DNA of 64,000 nucleotides from Haliclona indistincta (GCA_964017065.1 OZ024783.1:16885252-16949251); one strand, 5' to 3'. Shown: positions 32,587-46,900, counted from the first letter of the stretch. Program-made: numbers and translations. Notes: generated from the letters alone by a model not told the origin.

Positions 32587-33696
32587 TACAGTTGTTTGCG
32601 AAGATCTTGCATAACGGAAGCGAAAGCGGAAGTGTGACACTGGCCAACCAAATTCACTTTTCGTCACGTGTACAGCTTCAGTTAGTCACGCCTACCAGTT
32701 GTTTGCGAAGATCTAGTTTGGAAGGGACGCGTAGCGCGGGTGGTGGTGGCAGAAGGAGTCGTGGCGGAGGGACTGCGGCCTTGGTGGCTGTGCCTCGGAG
32801 GAGTGCACGCCTAGCTGGTGGTAACAAGGAGGTCCATGGTACTCATGAAGAAAGTGCCTCCTCCAGGTCACCCGCGCCCAGCCTTGCTCGGAGTCGGTCT
32901 CCTAGCTGTCAGGGCTCGCCTCAAAGCCAGCGGTCTACTACTTCTCTCTCTTGTCCTTCTAAGTCGCCGCAACGTGTATCACCGTGTCTATCTGAGTCTA
33001 ACTCGTTGTCTCGGAAACCTCACATGAGACGCCCTCCTTTTCTTCTTCCTACTCCTACTCATCTTGCTCCTCTATCCAACCCTCTCACTTCTACTCGAGC
33101 GGCAGTATTCTCTCCGCACGCCTCTCTCTTTTTGTCTCTACTTCTATCTATTATTCTAATTCTTTCTCTCCATTGAAAGTTCCTGCCCTCATCGCCTTCT
33201 AACCGGCCTCTACTAAGTCTGCTTGCTCAATCTACTGTTTTCTTGTCTAGACTCTACCCTACCTATTATTATATTATTCGTGGCTGCTGACCTCTTCTAA
33301 ACCATTCACTTGTACTTGTGGCTACTGCCTGACCTCAGTCCTCTTCCTTTCATGTACCTGGCCTCATTATGCTATTCTACTTTATTTTTATTTTCACTGT
33401 ACTTAATTGTTATCCAATAAGCTAGATAGTGTTACTGTTAATTCTCCTTCTGTCCAATCCTTTAAATATTTACTACAGAGATATTACACCTTGCATTAGC
33501 ATTTTGCTATTTTGTGTTGTGTCTATAATTATTATAAAAAAAAACAAAAACGGAAGCGAGAGCGGAAGTATGACGTTAGCCAATCAAACGCACGTAGGCG
33601 TGACTAACTGAAGCTGTACACGTGACGAAAAGTGAATTTGATTGGTCAGCGTCACACTTTCGCTTCCGTTATGCAAGATCTTCGCAAACAACTGTA
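32587..33696. mobile_element. 1.1 kb foldback-type element with ~105-bp inverted arms
   Basis: The left arm (from ACAGTTGTTTGCGAAGATC at 32,588, through CGGAAGCG and CACGTGTACAGCTTCAGTTAG) is inverted at 33,595-33,696. The spacer holds a Ser/Arg/Pro-rich open frame (32,592-33,176, with RRSARLAGG) that overlaps the left arm and has no recognisable domain. A partial extra copy of the terminus (GTTGTTTGCGAAGATCT) lies at about 32,698. Confidence 0.78.
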
Positions 33697-33765
33697 CTAG
33701 TGCCATGAGTTCTCTAAGCTATGATCAGGACCAGTTGGTAAGAGATAGAATACTGTATTCTATAT

Positions 33766-34404
33766 TATCGTATACTTATGACGTCATTCAAAGGCGCCGC
33801 CAGGTCTATAAGTATGATAGCCTGACCTGTGGTCAAACCCAGACACCTCAACTGTCACGCTTTGTGCGTGATTGTCACTCATTCAGCAGTCCTGTCACGC
33901 TCACACGCATTCAAGAACAGTTCTCACGCATAATCATTGTTGCGCAATTACGTATAGTGACATCATCAGTTATGAATAAAATTAACTTAAGTAGCTGATG
34001 TAGCCCTTCTTGTGCTTACACTCCCACATTCTAATGCTGAAGAGGAGAGAGTTTTTAGCCTTGTTACCAAAAACAAGGCCAAGTTCCATCCCAATCTCAG
34101 CTTGCAGGGTACACTATTACAGTGCATCAGCTACTTTCAATATTTTTAGAAAAAAAATTATAGCGGTTGTTCATTGTCGATTAAAAAATTTATCAATTTG
34201 AAGTCCACGAGCATGTGTCACTCATTTGAGATCAATGTCACTCTTTTTTGGTCAAGCAATCACTCTTTACCAAAAATTTTGGTTGAGGTCTCTGCAAACC
34301 ACAGGTCTGATAACAGGTTATCAGACCTGTGGTTTGACCACAGGTCAGGCTATCATACTTATAGACCTGGCGGCGCCTTTGAATGACATCATAAGTATAC
34401 GATA
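33766..34404. mobile_element. MITE with ~70-bp inverted repeats
   Basis: The left arm 33,766-33,840 (TATCGTATACTTATGACG...) is complementary to about 34,330-34,404, including the shared words AAGGCGCCGCCAGGTCTATA and GCCTGACCTGTGGTC. A small extra inverted repeat at about 34,300-34,330 (CCACAGGTCTGATAACAGG) adjoins the right arm. No transposase. It lies immediately upstream of another foldback. Confidence 0.8.
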
Positions 34405-34411
34405 AATCGTA

Positions 34412-34579
34412 TATAGACCCGCCTACCGTGCTCTATCGTAGATAGCGACCCTTGGCCTCGGTTTCGGGTGTTACTGGTAGGATATCAGCCCTCGGCTTCG
34501 CCTCGGGCTGATATCCGACCAGTAACACCCTCGGCCGCGGGTCGCTATCTACGATAGAGCACGGTAGGCGGGTCTATAT
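34412..34579. repeat. GC-rich foldback, near-perfect hairpin
   Basis: Arms starting TATAGACCCGCCTACCGTGC mirror the sequence ending at 34,579. The centre 34,488-34,508 is the exact reverse complement of the centre of the foldback at 3,172-3,192, although the arms are unrelated. It lies about 330 bp upstream of the first recognised ankyrin exon. Confidence 0.85.
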
Positions 34580-34912
34580 ATAATACTAGTAGTACTGTCA
34601 CCGCCATAAGCTGTGGTATCAGCGAGCGAGAGCTGGTTGAGCCCGCAGCACGTATGGGCGGGTCCGCGGGCGGAATCTGGTAATTCAGTCCGGTTCAGCC
34701 TGGAGGCTAGCTAGGATCCTGTAGTGCAGTCCACAAGGACCTGCTCACTGTGTACCCGACGTAGTAGCCGCCGCCTCGCGTGCCCTACACTGAGGATACT
34801 GTATTGTTGATATCATGAATATTAATGAGTTAGGTCATGTGATCAGTAGTTGATAGAGATTGTAGCAATCATTGTCTGATACTGCTTACATTATGTTGTG
34901 CTCTACTCACAG

Positions 34913-37900
34913 AATAAGGAACTCTATCGTGCTTGCAATGATGGTAATGTCAGTAAAGTGAGCGAACTGATATCAAAGGGAGCTCAAGTTAACTATCATC
35001 ATCCTGATGAATACAATGTGAGTATTGTTAGTGGTCACATGATGCTAGTAACAGATCCATACTTTAGTATCTAATACCACACACAGTCAGTGGTTGAGTA
35101 TTTGGTTCTGTATGTGTGTTAGTGCAGTGGTGTATTCAGGATTTAAATAAGGAGGGTCCTCACATTCTGTAATAGACAACTTTAGTATAACCAGAAATAT
35201 GTTAATTGAACGTGACGTCACTTCCGGAGTACTTTCTTTATCTGATTTTGGAGTACTTCGTCGTGCTGGTTGCTGCTAGAACAGCTGGTAGTTCATCGCA
35301 TGCGCCTGCTCTGTGAGGATTATGAACTTCGAAAACAGTAGTAGAAAGCACGCTGATTCACAAGATAGTATCCATTGGAAGCGCTGGTTACGAAGAGCGA
35401 CCCAGTAGTTGATAGTTCTGTTACTAGGGAACGGGAGCGCCATGTAAGCGGCTGACAAAGACGACGAGGCCATCGATACTAAAGGTACAACTCCAGCTTT
35501 AGTGATATCAGTGGAAGCTGACACTCCTCGTGCTACTCTGGACGAGCTCTTAGAGGCAAGAGGCGATGTTGCACTAACTGACGGCTCGTGGAACAAGGTC
35601 TGGTTATAGCAGCGCGTGCCTTGACTCGCTCGCCACAGCTAGTCTGACTTTTAGAAAACCAAAGCGCGTTCTTAGTGTGATGTCTGGGGTGTGCTGAGTG
35701 TCTGCAATTGGAAAATGCTGACTAAATACTAGACGGTAGTCCCTTGGGCAGACGTTTTGTCCGGTCCAAGAGTGATTATGCCCTTTCTGCTCGTCCGCCC
35801 AGCAGATTTTTTTTGAATATGACGCAACAAAACACTTCTGCTATTAGCACAGTTGTTACCAGAGACAGTGCACACATTTCCAGGCGTCTAGGCTATTTGC
35901 AGCAGACACATAAGGCGATTTTGTCATCTCCATTCTTCTAGATTTCTTCATTAGTGTACTCCGGAAGTGAGTTTACGTCCAAAAAAATCCAATTAAAATT
36001 CCTCAGCCGTTATAATAAAGTTGTCTATTGTTAGTTATACACAAAATGGCATTGTGTATTCAAGACAAAGAGCACTTAGCCTACACTGACAAGTGATGTT
36101 TTTGATTAGCACTGATGAATCCAGACCAGACTAAATTTTATGAGTATTATTAGTGACATATAGCAACTGTTCGCATATCAAATTGCTTGATAAGGAAGTG
36201 CTTGAGAACTGAGAGCACCCTTGTAGATACGTCCCTATTAGTGTGTCCATCATTGACTACATGTATTGTACATGTGAGCTAGCCCCACCCTACATTGTTG
36301 TTACACCTGACATTGCCAGCTAATAACGACATCCTGTTACAATTTCCGTATACTATCAAAACTTATGTCCGTATATTCACTTTAGTTAATGTATTGTGTT
36401 CATTAGACATATGATCTGCGATTTGCGATGGGTTATCCGCTACAACGTAATTCGTGAACAAAAAAACCTCACAAAGGCGGTACGTCGTGCATAAGACCAC
36501 GCCTACTACTGAATATGTCTACTGACTGCAGGCATGCAAGCAGCGACAGTACCTCGTCTTGCAGAGTCTGAGTGAGGTAATACGGGGTACATAGCTGGTC
36601 ACGAGGCTAATACCTTCTCCGAACGTGTAGCTAAGCTACATCACAACCGGCGCGTGACCCAGCAAACACGCGCTGAACCGGGCTACGGGGCATCATTATA
36701 CTGAGTCATATGCAAGTTGAAGTACCATGGGGTAGAATTTCTGCGCTCAATCAGTGATGGGCGCGCCATAGATCCTCTAATGTACACCATATTGAATGAG
36801 TGGACTAATTCAGTTCACTAGCTTTTGCAGCAGGCTGCTTTAATTCTCTGCACTTCGTCCATCTAAAATAACTTGGTGCATATGTACATTGCTGTTCCCA
36901 GTACAAGTTCAAATTGACAAACCCATTAAACTATTGTAACCACCGTGTTTTGTGTGAATCTGTTTACAATTTGTGTTGTGTGATAACACAGTTTTTGGTG
37001 GGTGTGGCCTATTACAATTATCATAAAAGCACAGGGTCGCTCAGACTCGTTCTCCCTTTGTGTAGTATACATGTATATTGTACAGTTTTTAGACTATACC
37101 GTTGATAGCAATTATCATTTTATATTTTACTGCAGGACTTGCAGCTAACTGGATGATTGCCAGCTTTAATCCGTAGGTGTCTCTCTCGAGCGTGAAACTC
37201 TGTTTTCCTCTGTCATATAATAATTTACTTAAAATTATTATTGTCACTGTTTGACTTGTGTTATTAACATTATTGTTTTGTCATTTTTCATAAGTATAAT
37301 TTTATGTTATGTCATCATGAGGGACTGAAGTTCTGCGGCTGGTTTTGAAACATTATTATGTGGATTGCATGCATGCATGGTTTCTATCTTATACCGTGTT
37401 CACACTACGCACTAAAACGGAACCGAACCGGGCCGGCCCGGTTACAAATCTCTGACAGTATGAACGCAACTGAACTGAGCTACAACTGAACTGAACTATA
37501 CCATCGCGGCACACCAACCATAGGTGGGCCGCTTCCAGCACGGTTCGGTTGTGTCGGAACTTTGATCATAAAGTGTGGCCCGGTTCGGTTCGGCCCGGTT
37601 CTAACGTGCAGTGTGAACGGGGTATTAATGTCACTGTGCTGCATGATCTAGTGATACAATACACAAGGCAATACTGGTATCAGTTTGAACTATTAATTTA
37701 TTGTCGAAGAGATACAAAATGGCAGCAAAGAAACTTAGGCCTAGGTATGATGATGATGATTCTGCAGCATCCATAAAGAAAGCGCGATTTTCCCTTCCTG
37801 ATCCTGAAGAAATGATGAAGAGCTGTTCACGTTCCCGTAGTTTATTAAAATCTATGACAAAGTGCTGCAAAGATTTTGCCTCAGTTGATTTTATCGGTCT

Positions 37901-40900
37901 CTCTCGGAGTCAGCTAGAGCACTTCAAACCAGCAACAGTAGTTGGATGGCTAGTAGCAAAGTACGGACTCGATACAATCAGTTTGCTCAAGGCCATACAG
38001 AAACTGCCTGCATCCTTGACAGGGAAACAGCGACTGGAGGAGATAAAACTAAGATTCGATGGGATCGCTGGTGCCGACGAGCTACAACTTCAGGAACTGT
38101 TGCAATTCATGGAAGAGAACTGCAAGGAGGCCGCAGAAAAAATTGTGTGTGCCGGTGATGACGAAAACCTAGTTTTAGCTCCTCCATCCAGGCAATGCCT
38201 CAAGTGTGATCGGCAACTAACAAGTTACCACTCTTGCAAGGTGAAGACGTTTAGCTGCACGGGAGCTGAGATGGCCACCAAATACACACTTCGTTGCCAG
38301 CCGTGTGGTTTGCTGTATAACTATAGCCAGTATGGCACCAAACAAGGCGGGTTTCAGTACTACCCTACTACGCGCCCTTTTGTCGAAGCAACAGATTCTG
38401 TACTAGTGAGCAAACGTCTACAAGAATTTCAGTGCAATCTAGCGTGAGTTTTTTAGTACGTAGTTGACTAAGCATGCATGTAAGCTGAATAATGTCTGTA
38501 GAAACCATGCCTGGGTATCCTTTCAAGGGTTTTGTGAGGCGTACAATGACACATTTTCTGCTGATCCAGATGCTGACTCTAAACTGGGTGTGTGAGTTGA
38601 GTGTTTGTGTGTGTAAGTAAAAAAAGTTTATTTAACAGTAGACAATGTATTGTTAGTGTACTGAGGTGGCAGTATGCAAAGCTATGACATTGATTCATGG
38701 CATTTAGCAAAAATAATAGTCTTTTATTCATGCCCTGCATGTATAATTTCGCAGAATTAACTCCTGAACAAGTTGCTGCTACTTTTTATAAAGGAGAGTT
38801 GGAAAATGAGATAAAAAGGATTGGCAAAGAAACTTTTCTCTTTACTAAGGACAGTGACATAGAAAAATGTATGGAAATGGTGGAGGAGATACGATGCAGT
38901 TCCATTTACGAGCATGAGATATGTACACCTGATTGTAGAAAAAGAGGTCAGCTAGTAACACAGCAGCAATGTGAATGATGCATGTATGTCTGCCACGGCA
39001 GGCTGCGGAAAACTGTGGGTAACAGATGGAATCTGGAAACTGTCTTTTCCCCATTGTATGTACCATGTTGAGGTAATGTGTAATCTATGGTGCAAGATTC
39101 AGCTAATCATGAACAGTTATGTGAATATAGTACCTAGTTCCTGATATTCCTTCAATCAACCTGCCAGATGTGTGCTCTGCTGCACCACAGTTTGGAAAAG
39201 CATTTTGTGCAGAACATTGCACAGTCTTATCTGAGAAAGCACCTCAAGTCCCAACTGGGTTAAGGGAGTTTCTTAGACATTGTGGAGTGCTGGGAGATGG
39301 TGAGAAAATTTAATTGGTTGGCTTAGTCAAACCACATGGTACACTGTATTAATAAATTTTGTTTGAATTTTTGAACTTGATGTTTTAGTTCAAACCACTG
39401 AAGAAGTAGAGAAGGTGGATGCAGCAGTGAGTCTCCTCCCCAGTGTTGCAAATGTTGGTATAAGCGTGTCTGTGTCTCAAGGTATGTTGGTATAAGCAAT
39501 GTGCAGAAAAACCACAGGTGTCCACCAATGTTTTATTTTTTAAACAGGAACACACCAACTCCTGTCTGAAAATAATGATATGCTCAACCCTGAAGCAGAT
39601 GACTCTGAAATTCCCTGCAGGAAGAACTTAGGGGAGACAAAAAAGTTGAGAAAATGGTCTAGGGGACATCAATTTGTTGTGCGTGGAGGAGGACACATTG
39701 ACACTTGGCAGCCCTTGTACAGGTATTAGTACATGCGTAATTTGTATAATGTGTTATTAATAAATTTAGGTCGGAATCTCCATCACAAGTTTTCTTCGTT
39801 TTGATTCAATGGCTGATGTCTTTGCTATCTTCTAGACCAGATCTCTCACCAAGTAATATCATTCTGGCCTATGACAACATGTGCAATCTTGATCGACTCA
39901 AAGTCGCCCGAATCCCACTTCCACTATCTCGTAAAGGGCTGCAAAACATCTGGCTAGACATCTCTAAGATCATCGATTCTTTTCATCTACGGAATCACAA
40001 AAATCAAGCCTGCCAAACAAAGTATAGCCCTCATAAAATGAAGGAAGAGCACCCAGAGTTTAATACACAAGCTGGTGAACAAACCTTCACCTGGGCTGGC
40101 CGCTTCAAAAATATTCTGTGTGCAATGAACAAAACACACCATCTTTTTTACTTACATAGAATGATTTTAAGAAGAAATGCATACACAAGTAGATGCTACC
40201 AAAAAGGAAGGAAGCCAATATTGCCTAAATCTAAAAAATAATTTTGATTTCAGAGATCAGTGTATGTGATACGCCCACGCTCGCTAGCTAACTCAGGGCG
40301 GGGCTATCCGAATGCGAGTGATATAAAAGGCCTGGCACGCAGATCAGTTTGCAACTTGCAATATCAGATCTAGAGATGCCAAAACTAACGCAAGAGAATC
40401 ACCGGGTTGGCTACTGGAAGCGCAAACGAGGAGGTGAAGGCAGCTTCATTTCGCTGACAAATTTCGGGATGCAGCTGTTGAAATTTGTGAGACCACCGGA
40501 CGATAGGCCTGAGCTGCAGGACTGCAAAGGGTTTCTAGTACGAGTTACTCAATCAACTGAATCAAGACGCGGCTCCGCGAGCAAAGTTAGCGAAGGGTAA
40601 GAATCCTGGCACTTAGTAGTGCATGCACATGCTGTATTACTACGTGTGTCTTATTTTACACAGTACTTGTTTCTTGCCGTGGTATAAATTGCCGAACAGC
40701 GACCAATTGATGAGAATGCTGAGTGGTGCACTACCCAATGGTGCGCTTATTAGTAGTCTGACTCCTGGTCAAGTTAAAGAGCTAATGATGACTTTGTGGG
40801 AGGAGTACTTGTAAGTACAGTATTTGTCCATGTATACGAGTGTTCTTCTGATGTATGCAAATTCCATCCTTCATTAAAAATATACTTTTATGCAGCTCTT

Positions 40901-43900
40901 CAGCTAGTGATGAAGCTGCTGACTCAGACTCTGATGATAGTCAAACTGAGCGTGATCAGCGTCCAAAGGAATACATGGCTGTATCCTGCGTAGGTCGACA
41001 ACCTGGATCTGACGTGTTTGTGCTTGGTCCATCAATACAATTTCATCGCAATGGGGAACCCATTCAGCCTGATGACCAAGTATATCTTTGGGTGCCTGAG
41101 ATCATGATCAAGCTCAAGAGCTTTACCACCAGTCCTATAGTCAGTCTGCCGACTAGTGTTACTGCAGAGAACCCATTGGAAAAATTAGTAGTGAAGATGC
41201 AACAGATTTTGGGAGACAATTACCTGAGTGGTTTGTGCATTCTTGGTAAGAAAGTAAATAAATAAAATTATAATTATTATTATCAATGTACGTTGGTGTA
41301 TCATAATATTATAGGAGCAGCAGTCATGTCATTGTTCTACGAGGATGTGTACAAACAGTGCGGTGCCGTTGCTTGTTCTGTGGCATTTGGCGAGGTCAGC
41401 CGTGGCAAGACGAATGCTATCAAGCTGGCTCTTGCAGCTAATGGAAATTATCCAAATGGGTACATTACACATTTGACAGAGAGCAGTGCAAGAAGCTTTT
41501 TAAATTCTGGAATGGCGTTTGCGTACGATGATCCAGACGATGATAGTGTCGTGCAGTCACTCCTGATCAATGCATTTGGTGGTGCAACTATGTCACATGA
41601 CAGATCCCATAGAAGAGCTCACTGCACACCGATTATAGCAGCAAATCGGTTCATAGTTGACCAGCTTTCTACAGCAGAAGAGAGGTTAGTTGATGTAATA
41701 AATGACCATTTTTCTGACAAATCACTGTTTTATTAAGGTATCTGGCAAGAGCCTTGTTAATTTCATTTCCATACACTCCACCTCCTCTAAAGCTAGGCAA
41801 CCTGGAGTCTTATCTAGTAGAGGCTCATGTCACTTTTCCTATTCTGCTGCGTGCTGGAGATGTCACACTTAGCCATTTTAATGAAGTCGTCCCACCATTG
41901 GCAGAGAGAGTGATCCAAGCAGTTGGTGAGGGACTAGACTGGAGGCTAGCCACTCAATATGCTGTCCTACTTGCATTTACTGAAAAGGTATCGTTATTAT
42001 TTCACTATTGACTTGAAGTTAATACTTAAATGCAGCTTGCCGAGTTTGCTTGCGTATGTGACCTGGATGAATGTAATGTTTGGCAACATTTTGTTGATGC
42101 AATTGTGCCTGAGGTCCAGAAGTACCAACTTGCAAGAACAAATAGCGTGAAGACCCTTGGTGAACTGCTTGTCATTTTCGTGGAACAGGCTGAAGTGTAT
42201 GAGGTATGTATTACATGTCTGAGTACATTTATAACAACATGCCTCACGTGTATATCAATTACAGATGTTAAGAGTAATAAATCCAAATGTCAGATACACC
42301 CCAACAAAGGGGTCTCCTCACAAGAAGATTGCTGGAGTAGCAATAATCTTAAAGGAGTTTTTGCAGGCGCTTGACAAACTTGGTATCTCCTATAGCAATG
42401 AAGCTTGCATTAGAACTGAAATTCGCCGACAGCGTCTGTGCAACAGCACTGCCAAGCAGTATTTCTTAACCAAGACATCGACAATGAGGAAAATTTTGAG
42501 GGGTGAAGAGAGCAGGTGCAAGACATGTTCTTGTTTGACAAAGTCTTCGATACCTCAGCAATTCTTCGATGTCATTTCTAAACGGCAAGAAAGTGAGTAA
42601 CCCTATAGCTAATTGTACTGCATGCTCCATTGTAAAATGAAACTATAGACTGTGTTTGTATCTGTTATGTTTTATCTTCAGACGATACTGTTAACATTCC
42701 TGATGAAGCAATGGTTGAAGGTATTTTGTTGTTACCATTATGTATACCTAATTATTATGTGTTCCTAAGTAGATTATGATGTCAGTAATGCTACTGCAAT
42801 GGCGGCAGAGGCAGCTGTTTCTCCTGACCGAACAATAGATGCAGGTAAACACAATACACTTTTATGCATTTGTATTTTGAAAGTCAATATTGCATACTGT
42901 TACTGAATAAGTGGTTTCTTCTAACCAGTAAATGAATTAGGTTTGAGCATACAATCATAATTACAATACTAACAAGTGCTTCCTTAATTAGCAGACAGTG
43001 TTGTTGCAGCTACTGAGCATGAATCAGTTGTTTCTTCTGACCATATAGCGGAAGAAGGTTTGAACACATACCCCCATTACACTGTATAATAGAATTATTC
43101 AAATTAGCTGGCAGTGTTGATGCTGCTACTGAATCAGTTGTTGCTTCTGACCAGATAATGGATGAAGGTTTGAGGATACATAATTATAGTACTAACAAGT
43201 ACTTTTTTAATTAGCAGACAGTGTTTCTGCAGTTACAGAATATTCTTCAGATCAAATTATTATGGATCAAGGTTTAGAAATACTAATAAGTTTAATGACA
43301 GCGTAGGCATTATGTTTTTATTTAACAGACAGTCTAGATGCTGCCGTTATGGGAACAGTTGAAACAGGTTTTTTCAGAGTTAATAACAATGAAACATGCT
43401 GCATGTACCTATCAATACTATGCAGATACTGTCAGAGACACACAAGCTAATGCTGACGAAACACTAGAAGGTAAAAATTTTGTTATGTAGCTTTGCTCAC
43501 AGCATTCTATTTTATTGAAGATGTAGACTCCTCAGTTTGTGATTCAATGACAACTCCAACTTCACAACCAAGTAAAATTATTATACTAATAAATTATGCA
43601 TAATGAATTCTGATAATGTTAAAGAGGGTTCAGTCCAGTCAAAAAGACAGCTTGTGTTTGAGCAACAACAACAACCAGCAGTAACTGTTGCAGGTTTGTT
43701 GATGAGTTTACACAGAATTTGATAATGGTTCTATTAATTTGTAGCAAAAAAGGCAAGGAAATCCCGTCTAAAATGCAGAAGCCCAGCAAAACATAGCCCG
43801 GTAAAGCATACAGCATTGGCTGCACGGCTGCAACATTCACCGGCAAGACTTGTAAGACAAAGGAAAGGAGGTACGATTATAGGTATCTAATTTTGAACTT

Positions 43901-46900
43901 GATTATCAGCTGTACCAGTATTGTCTAAACCATAATTTTTATGCACATTTCAGTTGGACAGAAATTTATAAATAGCATTACTACTAAACGGAGTAAGATT
44001 CACACTTCAACTTCAACTGCTTCCTGCACTGGTATGCTTTACTGAATACATATGCATTGTAATGATTATTTTTTTCCACAGAGGTTGCAAATGTTGATGG
44101 CGATGACGAGCATTGCATGGGGTGTAGGAAGCAATACAATGAAAAAGAAGCAAGAGATTGGATTGGCTGTGAACATACACATTGGCATTGGTGGCACTAC
44201 TACTGTGCTGGAATGAAGAGACGGCCAGCTAAAAGATACAAATTCATTTGCCGCTTCTGCAGTAAGTACACCAATTATGCTTATTATTATACATTTCCTT
44301 ATACAGAAGCTTCCAGTGAGTAAGCAAATTAATTGATGAACATGATAGCTACCATGTTATGAACACTAACTAAATTCAGTAGCCTTTTGCAATTGTGATT
44401 ATTGTTAAAAACAATAATAGTATTTTTCTAAATTTATAACAATTTATACTATTTCAAAGACTAGACTAATAAAGTGAGCATACTGGCAGTCTGCTGTCTG
44501 CATGGTTTGTGAGCATATTTTGCATTGTGATACTTTTCTGTGATTGTGAGCAATTTCTGTGATTGTGAGCAAATTCCGTGATTGTGAGCAATTTCTGTGT
44601 TTGTGAGCAATTTCTGTGAATGTGAGCAATTTCTGTGTTTGTGAGCAATTTCTGAGATTGTGAGCAATTTATGTGTTTGTGAGCAATTTCTGTGTTTGTG
44701 AGCAAATTCCGTGATTGTGAGCAATTTCTGAGATTGTGAGCAATTTCTGTGTTTGTGAGCAAATTCTGTGAATGTGAGCAATTTCTGTGTTTGTGAGCAA
44801 TTTCTGAGATTGTGAGCAATTTCTGAGATTGTGAGCAATTTCTGTGTTTGTGAGCAATTTCTGTGTTTGTGAGCAATTTCTGTGATTGTGATACTTTTCT
44901 GTAACAGTGAGCATATACTTGGATTGTGAGCAATTTCTGTGTTTGTGAGCAATTTATGTGTTTGTGAGCAATTTCTGAGATTGTGAGCAAATTCTGTGAT
45001 TGTGAGCAATTTCTGTGATTGTGATACTTTTCTGTGACTGTGAACAAATTCCGTGATTGTGAGCAATTTCTGTGATTGTGAGCAATTTCTGTGATAGTGA
45101 TACTTTTCTGTGACTGTGAACAAATTCCGTGATTGTGAGCAATTTCTGTGATTGTGAGCAATTTCTGTGATAGTGATACTTTTCTGTGACTGTGAACAAA
45201 TTCCGTGATTGTGAGCAATTTCTGTGATTGTGAGCAATTTCTGTGATAGTGATACTTTCTGTGATTGTGAGCAATTTCTGTGATAGTGATACTTTCTGTG
45301 ATAGTGATACTTTCTGTGATTGTGAGCAATTTCTGTGATAGTGATACTTTCTGTGAATGTGAGCAATTTCTGTGATAGTGATACTTTCTGTGATTGTGAG
45401 CAATTTCTGTATTTGTGAGCAATTTCTGTGTTTGTGATACTTTTCTGTGGTTGTGAGCATAAAATTATTCTTTGATAATACCGTGATTGTGATTATTGTG
45501 AAAAGTTTGGTCAGTTAGCATGACATTGTGAGCAATTGTGAACATTTTCTGTAATTGTGAGTATATAGTCGTGATTGTGACCTTATTTAGTTATTGCAGT
45601 GAGAATAATATTATTGAGTGGCAGTGAAATAATGTGATTCATTTTTGTAAAATAAAAGAAATGAGTACACATAGTTAATGTTGTTTGCTGATTGCACTCA
45701 AGTACAAGTAACATTACTGTTATGCTTTTTAAAACCTATTACTTATAGCTATTTGTTTTGGCAACCATATTATTGTGTGGTTGTCCTTCAGTTCAAATTA
45801 ATATCATAACTTGGAAGTTGTCTTGTATCATACCTGCAAAGATTGATTCTTATTATGTTTTGTTGATAAACCATGCATGCATTACGTGGACTGTTTTTAA
45901 TCATACAGGTGCATGTACACTGCATGTGCGTACAAAGGTTGTGGTCATTATATTGCTCACGTGACGGCTCACACTTTATACAAGTACATTTCTGGCGTCT
46001 CAAATTGGAGATGTTATCTCATTAGAAGATGTACTTCTACTCGGCGTCCTGACTTCCACAAACTAGATTTTCACTTGGTCGACCCAGGATAGCAAACTTC
46101 AGCCTATTAGCTATCGATTGAGCTAAAAATGTTGCAGTAGAGTTGAAAAAAGTTCGTTCCAAAATGCACTTCAAAGTCGCGACTGTCGCCCAATTGCTAA
46201 TGTATTAGCTGATGTCAAAATATGATTTTTATCGATTTTTGAGTGACTGTAACTAAAAAACTAAACTCGATTTTGAGTTGGACGACCCCAGGTCTAATAG
46301 AACAGGGTCTGAAGATTTGAATGGTGTGTTCAAAATTGAAATCCAAAGAAAAAAGTAGGTTCCACTTTTGAGGTGAAGTTAGGTAAGAAACAAGTTTTGC
46401 CCGGGAAGAAATGAAGTACAGCAGTTGCGTTTAGTACAGTTTGAGCATGGTTTATTCAGTTTAAACTGTAGCGCTAGTATCTCAGACTATCCCTAGACTG
46501 TCTAGAAGCTAGTACTTGGCAATTCTAGTGTAGCAAAGGCTCAGGAGGGAGCCAGAAGTCACTCCGTGACCGCCATTCTCTATCAGCTCTGATTTCGTCG
46601 CGCTGCTTACTTTCTGTTCTGAAAAGAACATTGTTACAGGTAATACATAAGCTTGAGCTTCTTAGCATATATTCACAACCGTGTTGAAACAGTGGACGTC
46701 TACTGCAAGCGTTGTAGAGCTGTGAAGTTGCCTACCTGCACCATGCTAGCGAACGGCGACAAGGCTTTGTGGTTCAGAGCGAAGGAAACAGACGTTCAAG
46801 GCGCACCAATAAGAGTCCTTTTCAGTACCACAGACGCTACTGGGACCAGTAGAAACTGTGCAAGAAGACACACAGTGAACTATGATCCAAGGTGACCTTC

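Noticed and set aside
32592..33176. 194-codon Ser/Arg-rich frame as a host gene
   Set aside because: It starts inside the inverted arm of a foldback element and has no recognisable domain.
35276..35596. 106-codon minus-strand frame
   Set aside because: It lies inside a MITE. No family, and composition follows the element.
44461..45460. Overlapping minus-strand open frames of 168-318 codons
   Set aside because: All come from the 19-bp satellite, whose period makes every frame repeat the same peptide. No splice or start context supports coding.
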